Positions 43,462 through 54,083 of a DNA stretch of 64,000 nt are shown in pieces. The stretch's first letter is position 1, and each line of letters starts with the position of its first letter. Both the position numbers and the translations under genes were made by a program. This stretch comes from Earliella scabrosa. Lineage: Eukaryota; Basidiomycota; Agaricomycetes; Polyporales; Polyporaceae. Below the pieces are notes generated by a model. That model had not been told where the DNA came from. It made no database searches and saw only the letters and a program-made list of their open reading frames with translations. Location: positions 2,728,001-2,792,000 of the forward strand of contig JABYQQ010000002.1 in assembly GCA_022605405.1 (NCBI GenBank). Reading direction: 5' to 3'.

Positions 43462-46400
43462 ATGCCTAGTACGTGTATCCTCCAACATTCCGACTAGGGC
43501 CCAGGCTTACCTATTTTGCAGTCCAATCGCGCTTGCGTGCCCCTTGTCCAGATGGCGAGAGGATCTCTCTGCCCGGACGGCACCCTCTCTTACCCGATCT
43601 GTATCGCCTTCGCAAGCCTATCCACCCTCAGTTGGAAGGTATAGTTGGCGTAACTGACGTCATAATCGCTCTTCAAGACACTAGCCCTAAGGCAATGAAA
43701 GAGTATTGGCAGTTCTGCAAATCTCAAGTATTTCCGGACGGTACTGCATCAGCTCTTCGGGCAGCCGGTAAGTACAGCGTTCACGATTTGTTGACGCGAC
43801 TTGACGGCTGGCAGGTTTCATCGTCGCTGGCAGCGGTGTCTACGTCTTCTCCCGCGATATGTGGGGTGATGGGGACGCCATGAAAGACCAACTCCAAGTC
43901 TGTGTTGTGCCTCAGTAAGCTCGCTCCATCTGGGCTTGACGGAACGATCCTAATTATGCTGCGACCCGCAGGGACGCACTACCCAAGCGTCTCGCGCAGC
44001 AAATGCGCGCTGCCAGTAAGGAGCTCATTGGGCCACCCGCTCAATGCAGCTCGTCGAAGGCTCAAAAAGTTCGCGGTACCTGGAAGGGTGGCATTCGCTG
44101 GGAACGGAGCGATCGCGCGAAGAATATTCACAAGGCTGAGCGTTGTTACACGCTGGTTCAATCCTTTCAAGCTCAACGCAACCTCAGTTCGCCCGCTCCG
44201 GGCATTAAACTCCACAATGGCGAACGCTGGCATCAAGAATTGCGGCAACATTTTGTTGAAGTGAGTGTGCCTCCTTCGCTCGCTGGGGACCTGCTGAACG
44301 CGAGTCGGCAGGCATGCGCAGCTCTTGGAGTGTATGCCCTTGGCCACTTGCCGCGCTGTCTTACCCTGCCGCTAGAGCGGCAGGCGGAAGCCATAAATTT
44401 GCCGCGTATCGGACATATCAACAACTATGCTTTCCCTAACATGCAGCTCAATGTGTCCGCTACGCAGCGGCGCGATGATTGCCCAGGTAAGTCAACATGA
44501 GCCCTCACCTCCTTATCGCCGTGCTAAAGAGCGAATAGTCAATGCATTCAAAGTAGACCTCGGCGCATTTGCTGGGAAACATATCGATCGCAAAGATTCC
44601 CCAGGGGGCGTTACCTGCATGGTGACGTCCAACCATCTCTCCGAAGGCGTACACCCCGGATTCTTCCTTATTGGTGAACTGGGCGTGGCTATAGGTTTGT
44701 CCTAGGAGCGTTGTCTGCATGCCATTTCTGAAGAGCGTCATGAACAGAACAGGAAGGCCTAGTCATCGCTTGCTTCTCCGGGCTTCGTCACCACGGCGGC
44801 TTTCCTCCAATCGCGCCCCCAAACGTTACGCCGGATGCGTCTTCGACTCGTATCACCGGGATCATGTACCCACCAGCTGGCGCTCTAGATGGGGCCACTC
44901 GACTAGCGGTGGGGGCGACGGCGATTGGGGAAGCCTGGATTGTACCCCCGGAAGCCGTTCAACCCCAGTGAGTTCTCAGTCGGCTTCGTCTAGACCTAAC
45001 AATTCGGCTGACGGTGCCCCCAGATACGATCAAATCCCAAGCGTGTCCGGGTGCGCGACTTGGTTCAACGAGGGAGCATGGCTCAGTCCTCCGGACGCGT
45101 ATCTGCAGTGGTGGTATCGTCTATGGTGTCAGCAAATTGGCTTCTTCGCACGGCAGGTCCCCCCTTCCGTCCAGCTCCAGGTCGACTACCGCCAACTCAG
45201 CCGATGCTTCTCCGTGGTCGATCGGGGCAGGCGCATCGAGGCTGCGCCATGGGATTTCTATCCTGGATCAACACTGCGCTCGACGAGATTCCAATGTACT
45301 CGGGCTGAGACAGTACAGCTCTGGAAGGAACACAAGGACAGGCAAACGAAGTTCATACCTCTACTACACAAGCGTAAACGTGGTCAGTTCCTTCCCTTCT
45401 GGCATATTGTGCCATTCACTCATGACGCCGTAGTCGCGTCGGGGAAGACTCAAGACGATCGCATGCGGACTCCGAAGAAACGCAAGCACGGTAAGTTTAC
45501 CTGTCCGCTCATGCAGATAAATCTGACCATTACTTAGACATGCAGAGTGACCTGGAGCAAAGCACTGCGAATGCTTCGACCAAGAAGCGCAAAATGGACA
45601 TAAGCCAAATGTCTCGGCGCGGTGCGTAGGGGAGGGACAAATCATCAGCGCCTCCGCGTATTGACTCTACGGTGTGAATATCACTTGTATAGACACGTTT
45701 TCCACCATCACTTTTGCTATGGCCGCGGCTTCGCCGTCACTATCGCGTTGCACCCCGATCGATGTACCCGCCGCCGATTCCGAGTCAGACTCCGACTTTC
45801 AGCGTGACAGGGACGATCTTGACGGATGGACGAGTGGTCATCAACCCGCTCAATCATCCGCGCATCGCGAGGGAAGCAGCTCAGCGTCGACGCGAGCGCT
45901 GCGTCGGGACGGTATCGACGCATGTCTGCGTTTGGAAGGTCCAACTTTCGGCTGGGCTGACGAATCAGACACAGACATGGATGTCGGGCGCACCAATACC
46001 GATTCGGAACCGCACTTCGAGGCCACCGGCGCCGATGCAGACGATGAGCCCACCGACGCGGGTGAGGACGACGAGTCCACCGACACAGGCGAGGACGACG
46101 AGTCCACTGGCGCGGGCGAGGACAACGATTCCACCGATGTAGGCGAGGACAATGAGTCCACCGACGCAGGCGAGGACGACGAGCCCACTGGCGCGGGCGA
46201 GGACGACGAGCCCAATGGCGCATGCGAGGTCGACGAGTCCACCGACGCAGGCGAGGACGACGAGACTGGCGCGGGCGTGGACGACGAGTCCACCGGCGCG
46301 GACGCAGACGAGTCCATCAGCACTGGCGAGGTCGACGAGTCCACTGGCGCGGGCGAGGACGACGAGCCCAATGGCGCATGCGAGGTCGACGAGTCCACCG

Positions 46401-49168
46401 ACGCAGGCGAAGACGACGAGACTGGCGCGGGCGTGGACGACGAGTCCACCGGCGCGGACGCAGGCGAGTCCGAGTCCACCGGCGCGGACGCAGACGAGTC
46501 CATCAGCGCTGGCGAGGCTGGCGAGGCCGACGAGGTCGAAATGGCCCTCCGCAACGGTTGGAACAAAGTCCACGCCAACGTGAACCACGCAGCCTCGTCG
46601 TGTGGTGATTCTGGCGATGCTGATGGTGAGATTTTAGCCACGCATCATGGTGAGCAATTTGAATGTAACCGCCAGGCGATTCCCACAGCCGAAATGGAAA
46701 TTACGCTCCACCGGCTCAATTCAAGCAGCGAGCTCAATACCAGCGACAGGGAGATTCTGAGGACGCAGCATCTCTCTGGCGACGAGGACCTAGACCAATC
46801 TGCCCTCAGCCACGGCGGGAAAACTACCACCGGCTATGCGAGCAGTATCGATAGCGGTGAGGACGATGGCAATTACAGTTGGGATACCGGGGAACGCGAT
46901 CAAGACCATGACACTATGGAGTGCCACGAGGGCGAATCTATATCTACTGTCGATGGCGACATGGAACATACATCTGACATTAGTTGGGATGCCACACAGT
47001 TAGGTTCGGCCATTGATTCTGTAGTGTATTCAACACGGACTCACTTGATGATCAGGACTCCTCAAGGAGGACCGCCGTGCCATCGAGGAGCCTGCGCCGA
47101 CACGTCAAGCTCGACAGCTATTGCAGCCAAGGTCTCCATCGCAGGAAGGAGTGGCTGCAGTCGCCGCAACCGACCTTGTAACCGGAAATTATCAAGTTGT
47201 TGCGCAATCCGATCAAGGTTGGACATTTTCGCTGCAGGCGAAGGCTAATTTGCTGATGCATGGCCAGATTTCGAACCAGTGTTGCGCCTCTTCCGAAGCG
47301 GCCCGATCAAGGATCAGCTTCATCGCATGGAGCGCGCTGTCACCATCGCGAAGCAGGCGCAGTCGAACCTTGAAGACGACGACGAAGCGGTAGTCGGAGA
47401 CTTTGTGGGAGCGTTCCACCAAGATAAACGACAATCTGCGGATTTCGCCGTCAAGGTGTCCAAAGTATGGCCCGCAGTCGAGCGACGCACGAAAGTCACC
47501 GAGTTGTCCCTCCTGACTCTCGCGCAAGTGCGCCGCACCCTCATGCTATCAAGCGCAGCGTCTTGGCACTGGCTGGGGCAAGAGTGTGCGGTCCGCGCGC
47601 GATCGATCGCTCATGCGCTCGCGATGGGCTCCACGGCCGACTCGAATAGTCCCCGAGACGAGGTTGCGACTGAACAGGCGGACTGGCTATGTCGCCTCGT
47701 CGGGGACACCTACTCAATCGTCCGTTCCAAGAAAGGTGGAACGCTCTATGCACAGTCGTACTTTCCTGCGTCGTCGACAACACCATCCTTTGCTCCCCGC
47801 GCCCCGTCCTTCAAAATCTCCTCCATATCTGGCACCATCGTGCACCTCGAAGAGCGCGTTTGCTGGGAAGTGATACGGGCCCTCCGGCAATGGCTGGACT
47901 TCCCTCATCAGACGGATCTCCTCGGAGCTCAATTCGTCATGCGCCTCATCAGGGCCAGTGGAACCTTGGACGTGCTGTTATTAGACGGTGTGTGGAACAC
48001 CTTCCGAGCGATCAAGACCCGCATTCTCGGAGAAGGTCGAGCTCGGCACACAAGCCTTTCCCTCGACATGCTCACGCCGTTTCTGCACGCGCTTGCCTCC
48101 ACGGATTTGGCTGTCGAGGGTTCGGACGGTCGTCGTCTCATGACCCGCTTCTCCCAGGCAGTCGCTGCGTGCTTTGTGGAAGCCCCGTGCGATATCGCCG
48201 CGATCTCCGGAGGTATCCTCCCGGAAAACTACCCGCTCTTCCTGCCCGTTCATGCCAGCCTAGCACGGACCGTTCATTCGGGTAGCAAGAACCGTGCCTC
48301 CGCCTCCGATTCGTTGGAACCCGTGGCTGGACACAAGACCCTTCTATCGCTTGTGCGGGAATTAATTCCGTTAGTTCAGCATGGCATCCCTACCGCATCA
48401 ACCAGCATCCAAAGGCGGGTTTGGGAACGCATGGATTTCCTTCTACCATTCCGCGAACATGCGCCGACTAGACAGCGACTCGCGTCCCTTCCTGGTCCTG
48501 GGCACCCGAAGAACATCAAGAGTAAGGGGGCACTCGCTAGCTGCATCCTCTCACGCGTTCTTCACTTCGACACTCCATTCATCCGCAACGACTCTGTGGG
48601 CTTTTTCGAGGACGCCTCTCGGTGGCGGCAGGCGATAGTCCCATTCACTTCATCAAATCTCCCCGCGACACATTTCGTCAACCCGACATGCTACGGTCCG
48701 TACCAACCTGGCAGAGAAGTTCTGCTCACGACCCCGAAGGCGATCGAACGGTTCTTCGAAGCGGAAGACGACTGGACAACGTTCTGCAAAGGGTACGGCA
48801 GGCGCAAGATACCTTTTGTCGACTGCCTGGAATGGTTTTCCAAGATCGGTTTGCCTCAGTTCGGCACATTGACGCAGTACCTTGTTGCTGCGGACTTGAG
48901 CTACTCTGGGCGCATCACCAAACCGACAGCCACGGAGATCGCACAACGTGTCGCAAAGCATCGAAAGGGATCGTTCCGCGGATTGGTCACTGCCAAGCTC
49001 ATCGTTGAACCGGCATCGAACGAACAAGTAGTCGACGCATTCATCTGTGCCCACCGCTTCCTTTCCGACAAGCTCACGGCGGCCGAAAAAAAGATCATCA
49101 CATTCGATCCGGTGATGACTGAACATCTTCTATGTAAGTATAACCGTCTCTTCAGCAAGAAGGATTAA
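43462..49168 (+). CDS. TET/JBP-like 2OG-Fe(II) dioxygenase fused to acidic repeat and novel C-terminus, 1,688 aa
   Basis: Thirteen exons join in phase: 43462-43468, 43522-43767, 43815-43914, 43972-44260, 44312-44486, 44539-44694, 44748-44967, 45024-45382, 45434-45490, 45538-45621, 45693-47003, 47056-47217, 47268-49168. The dioxygenase has iron ligands in KHIDRKD (H287, D289) and FSGLRHHGG (H339/H340), plus the 2OG-binding arginine in STRITGIMYPP (R359). Spacing and flanking words resemble the fungal TET/JBP family that oxidises 5-methylcytosine and often travels with KDZ transposons. Next come basic clusters (KRKR, KKRKH, KKRK), an acidic repeat (about residues 675-850), and 600 unrecognised residues (HLEERVCWEVIRALRQWLDF). 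No KDZ transposase is visible. Two adjacent genes are possible, the second starting at ATG 45722. The donor GTTCGG at 47004 is weak. Confidence 0.6.
46026..46545 (+). repeat. Acidic coding tandem repeat, about 27-30 bp units
   Basis: Variants of a nine-residue unit such as AGEDDESTD follow each other about eighteen times. A higher-order duplication is visible: the block starting CCCAATGGCGCATGCGAGG at 46211 recurs at 46367, a period of 156 bp (52 codons). The open frame is kept across the whole array, so all length changes are multiples of three. Confidence 0.85.
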
Positions 49169-51180
49169 GACGGAAGCAGGCCGCGGAGAACTAGGTCGTA
49201 CTGCGTATGTTTCAAAAGTAACATGTTTACATATATCGCACTACTACTATCCATGTTCCGATCATTCAACGAGCTCAGCAGAAGTTACTACCCATAGTGA
49301 GACGTCAGGATTGGGTGCTACCGAGGTCGATGGTGTCGTGGTAGTCGTGAGCTAGCCGGCGCGGTCGGGCGGTGTCATCAGATACGGGCAGTCGGATATC
49401 GGTGATGGGAACCTGAGCTGTCGGTATCGGCGTGCCCAGCTGTGGGGGTCCAGTGGACCGCTAATGTCGGGGTCGAGCGCTGTCTATTCGAGGGCTGGTT
49501 AGCTGTCGGTACCGTGGATGTCGGCGTGATGAGCTGTCGGGCCAATGCGCTGTCGAGGTCCAGCGGGGAGTCGTTCGGAGCTATCGAGTTCGGGTTTGAG
49601 GGCTGTCGGGGAGACGAGAGCCTTCAGGAGTCGGAGCTGTCGTACGGCGACTGGGAGCGGCGTCGGTGCGAAGTACGGTCGTTGTGAGGGGGGTCAAATA
49701 GGGAGTTGTAGGGTGGTAGTCGAGAGGGATCGGTGTCGTGTCGGGTGAGACACTGTCGAGCGCTTTCGGTATGCGGGGTCGAGGAATCTCGAGGTGCAAT
49801 TTCAACATTCTGGTAGAGCTGTCAAAACGCCGAGGCGTCGGATGGACGTATGGGCTCTAGTGTCCGAGCCAGCTCACCTGTACACCTGTCAGGCCCCAAG
49901 CGACAGCTCGAGAGGCCATACCGGCTGGTTGCGCCAGGCTCCGACCCATGCTAGTGAGTCTGATCCAGGGATTCTGTAGCCGCTCGCTCTGGATGTATTC
50001 GTGTGTTAGTCAACATGGCGTACTCAGTATTCGAGTTCGTCGACGCACACATAGCATAATAAGCGCTCCCGGGCCGAATCGAAGGTGTCGGCACCTGCCC
50101 TAAAGCGCAACCACGTGGCTTAGTCGTCCCGAACTCGATTGGGACGCGTCTTCGGGGCATCCCCCATCAGGCCGAATCTTGGATGTGTGGACACTCTGTA
50201 GGGGACCCGAACGTTAGTGAGCGACGATACAGGAAGTCAATTCTGCGCTGCTGGCCTCGTAGATGGTGCGATTGCAGTTCCGAGAGGTGAGTGCATGGCA
50301 CGCGGCTTCCTCCGTTTGACCGTTCTTGACAGCTCGCGCGACGACGCCGAAGTAGCTCCAGGCTAACCAATTGTCCAACACCGACTCGACCCCAACTGCA
50401 GATGCGCAATCAACTTGCAAGCTGTTGCGGTGATCCAGCAGGTGGACATCAGAATTCCAGCCTGCTCTTTCCGCAACTCCATCTTGACTGTTTGCTGACT
50501 TGCACCGACGCATTCCTAGGGATTTCCTATACAAGACATTTCAGCATGCTGCGCGAGCAGGCACATAACTACTTGTTGGGATAATCGTCCACCCACCGTC
50601 CATGTTACCGCTTCGTCGTGTCGGACGCGATCGTCGCCCTCTAGTGCACCGGCTCATCGTGTACGCTGAACGGCTCGTGACGTGCACGATCGACCGCCCG
50701 CTTGACCCTGTGCACGCCCGGAGGGGGCGAGGGGAAGGCGCAGAAGCAGGGTGGGCTGCTTGGGCAGGCCAAGAATGTGGAGACAGCTCGCAGAGAAGCC
50801 GTTCAAGGTTAGTGGCCTTAGCCTCAGGGTGCGTCCTTCGTCTGACGCATCGGTTCCATGCACCCCAAGTCCAACTGGTGCGATCCATGGAGCATGGTCT
50901 TCAGGACCGCCGCACCCCCCCTGTTGGAGTCCCCTGTATGTCCCTTCATCCCCAGTCTTACCGCGTCCCCCCAGCGCTGACGACTCGCCGCATCGTTCAG
51001 CTTCCTCCTATCCAAGACATGGCTCACGAATCATCACAGAGGATCGCGGTCCCGACACGCGCGTCGATTGACATCGCGACACGGATGTCGTACATGTCCA
51101 TGCGCCGCCCGACGTCGTCGGCCGAGACGTGTCGCGAGTCACGCTGCTGACTCGTTGACGAGGCGGTCACACGACTCGCA
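49169..51180. other. Spacer with degenerate GTCGG-rich repeats
   Basis: From about 49330 to 49760 words such as AGCTGTCGG and GGTGTCGTG recur irregularly. Further on, short frames are open on both strands (for example minus 50824-51027) but none is convincing. No RNA gene was seen. Confidence 0.3.
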
Positions 51181-51830
51181 TGTCACGCATGAGATTTTTT
51201 CAAAATGTTTCCGTGCATGAGAATTTCGCAAACACTATGAATCAATGTATGGTAGTTTTCTCCATGTTTCTCGGGAATGATTTGAGGTAACATAGGGGAA
51301 TCATGCTGAATGGCATTTCCCGACTTTCAGGATGCTCCTGACGTGAATAAATGAGAAAGTTTTTGACTCATTACGCAATGCTATTTCCACATGTTCTCGG
51401 AGCCAGCATGCGAGAAGGAATGTAAATGTTTTCATCGATCTCTCGAGAGGACACGAGGATAACATGCGGGACACAATCAAGATGTTCGGCTGGGTAACAA
51501 ATTGACATCTCGCCAAATGTTGTTTGCATTTACAACCCGTGGATATGGAGATAGCCGTCGAAATATTGATTTGAGGATTCCCCATTTGGGACTTGGAAGA
51601 ACATACAGAAAGACATTCTATTTACTTCTCCTGTGCTCGAGGACGAGAAATGTTCGGAAACATTTTGGAAGCATTCACAAAATTCTAACAATGCTCTCAT
51701 ATATTTCACCCAGTCAACATCAGTAGGAAATTCAATCTCCTACCTCAATGTTTTTTCAATGTTTTCCTGCCAAACATTGGATGATGTACTCGGTGTAATC
51801 AATACGAGAAGTAGCGCTTACGATTCAGAA
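51181..51830. other. AT-rich island
   Basis: Base composition falls sharply from its GC-rich surroundings. Words such as AAATGTTT and AACATTTT recur in both orientations. No coding frame or clear terminal inverted repeat was found. It could be an old transposon remnant. Confidence 0.4.
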
Positions 51831-52047
51831 CGGTACGAAGCTCAAACCCCGTCCATCATGTGTATGAGACCGCAGGCTAATCCCTCGACTGGCCAGCCGC
51901 GGCCCGCGCAAACGTTTGCCATGGTCGTGCCGTAGAAGTGACCTCTGCGTCGCCGTCGCGCCACCTCGGCCATTCTTTAACCTCGCCTCACCGCTCTTGT
52001 CACCCACGCGTTTCTCTCGTCCTTCGAAAGACACCCACTCCATCAAC

Positions 52048-53326
52048 ATGAATCTCCTCCTCAAAATTGCTGCCACGGCCACCCTGTTCCTGCGCATCAC
52101 CCTCGCCGGACCCATGTACCAGCAGGCCGATGCCATGGTCAGCAATGAGACACTCGCTCAGGTGGCAGCCGCCTACAAGGGCGGCTCGCCCCTCGCAGAG
52201 ACCCCCTACACCCGGTCGTACTTTTACGTTGGCGGGGAGTACGTCGATGACGGGTCTGGCGGCCATGTCTTCCGCGACCAGATGTACGTCGAGCAATTGG
52301 CACCCATCTCCGGTGCTACCCAAAAGTTTCCTCTTGTGATTATCCACGGTCAAGGGCAAACCGGTACGGTACGTTTGACGGCCGTCCTTTGTTGGTTGAC
52401 ACTTCCTCACATCAACCGTACAGAACTTCCTCAACAAGCCCGATGGTGGTCGTGGCTGGGCATCGCAGTTTATCAGCCAGGGCTACGAATTGTACATAGT
52501 CGACCAGCCGTCCCGCGGCCGCTCACCCTGGCAGCCAGGCAACGGCGCCAGCTCCCCTTCAGTATTTTCGGCCGAGTACGCCCAGCGGCGCTTCACCGCT
52601 GTCGAGAACTACAACCTCTGGCCCCAGGCATCCACACACACACAATGGCCCGGATCTGGCCTCATGGGTGACCCCATCTTCGACGCCTTCTACAGCTCTA
52701 ACGTTCAGTTCATCAATAACAGTACGTACCAGCAGTCCGCGGTGCAGGCCGCGGGTGCCATGCTCCTCGACAAGATCGGAAAGCCCGTGATCCTCATGGG
52801 TCACAGTCAGGGCGGAACCATGCCCCTCGTCATCGCCGACGCGCGTCCGAGCCTCGCGAAGGCACTCATTCTGCTCGAGCCCGCCGGCCCTCCGTTCCGT
52901 GACGACGTCTTCAGCAACGAGTCCGGGACGGTCCGGCCCTACGGTGTCAGCGACATCCCTCTCACCTACCATCCCGCCGTCGAGGATCCATCCGACCTTG
53001 CGCAGCAGGTCTACCCCTCCCGTGGCACCGACTTCTTCGAGTGCGCGCTGCAGGCGGAGTACCCCACCCCGCGCAAGCTCGTCAACCTGGCCAGCAAACC
53101 GATCCTTGTGGTCACGTCGGAGGCGTCGCCCCACATCACGTACGACTACTGCACTGTCCGGTACCTCCGACAGGCAGGCTGCTCGAGGACGCAAGCTGTC
53201 GAGCTTGCGGACATTGGAGTTCGGGGCAATGGGCACATGTTCTTTATGGAGAAGAATAGCGACCAGATTCAGGCGGTGGTGCACGCGTGGATTACCGCGG
53301 TAGCGAGGGGATTGGGATTGGACTGA
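52048..53326 (+). CDS. Secreted alpha/beta hydrolase, 407 aa
   Basis: Exons 52048-52368 and 52424-53326 (GTACGT...GTACAG intron, 55 bp) give 408 codons. Residues 1-20 form a signal peptide ([20 protein letters not shown]). The oxyanion-hole strand reads [13 protein letters not shown]. The nucleophile elbow is MGHSQGG, with the catalytic Ser at about residue 255. The catalytic His is probably in [10 protein letters not shown] near the C-terminus. These belong to the alpha/beta-hydrolase fold, esterase-like group. The substrate is unknown. N-glycosylation sequons are present (NNST, NES), as expected for a secreted protein. The long minus-strand ORF over it (52559-53629) is a shadow. Function as an extracellular esterase is inferred. 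Confidence 0.85.
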
Positions 53327-54083
53327 GAAGGGAGAGTCGAGGAACCAGACAGTCAAGAACCCTATGTTTCTCGTTGACTTAGCGACCTGCTCAATAGCAT
53401 GCACTGAACATGGCGCTTGAGGTGCTGAGCGACGCGCGCTTCCGGGGCCCTGCACTACTGGTGAGCATGCGACTTTTCTCTTCGGAGTACAGTCCTTTCC
53501 CTCCTGTGACTGTGACCACTGACCGGTCTCTCGCTTGTGCTTTTGACTAAACGCGTGGTGGTATCGGGGACCTTCGAGACCGCATGCGGATCTGACTCCG
53601 TCCCGATTGACCTCGTGGAACAACATCATGATCCTGGAAGGCTCAAGTGGCCTGGACCCCTTACACGCGTCTCGCTACCGTTCTACAGCATCCGTCTCCC
53701 TTTAACCACTTCCGTGTTTCTCTCCCCGGATACTCCCTCGGGTGGTCGTGTTTCAGTCTCGACTCTCCGAGAGATTACCGACCTGTGTACTTTGAAACGG
53801 CCGGCTATCATCGATCATCCTCCACCATGAAGCCCTATCCGAAATTGATTCCGACCCAGCTGAGTCAGAGTCGGCTGGTGTGCAACTGTAGGCAACTGTG
53901 TACTCGCGTTGCCCGGCTATCGGTGTATGACAACTCGACATCGTCCTGGAGGACGCAGCAATAGAGTCGGGCTTCGGAATGTGCCGAGAGCCGGCCCAAG
54001 ACTCCAAGTATATAAATCAGGGGTAGGTGTTGCGGTTGCTCTCCCCATTTCACTGACCATCTTTTCCAGCGAACTCAACCAGC
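53327..54083. other. Intergenic region and promoter
   Basis: No supported gene. The last 80 bases carry the TATA box and leader of the following reductase gene. Confidence 0.4.
54009..54017 (+). promoter_or_regulatory. TATA box of first reductase copy
   Basis: TATATAAAT stands about 70 bp upstream of the ATG at 54084. The promoter therefore appears intact although the gene it drives is interrupted. Confidence 0.6.

Noticed and set aside
45850..46641. Long minus-strand ORF (263 codons, Ser/Ala/Pro repeats) over the acidic repeat
   Set aside because: It is the complement of the in-frame GAGEDDEST array. Repeats of 27-30 bp leave several frames open by chance, and the plus frame fits the splice phases on both sides.
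52559..53629. 356-codon minus-strand ORF over the alpha/beta hydrolase
   Set aside because: The plus strand carries signal peptide, GHSQGG and a proper intron; the minus ORF has no recognisable feature.
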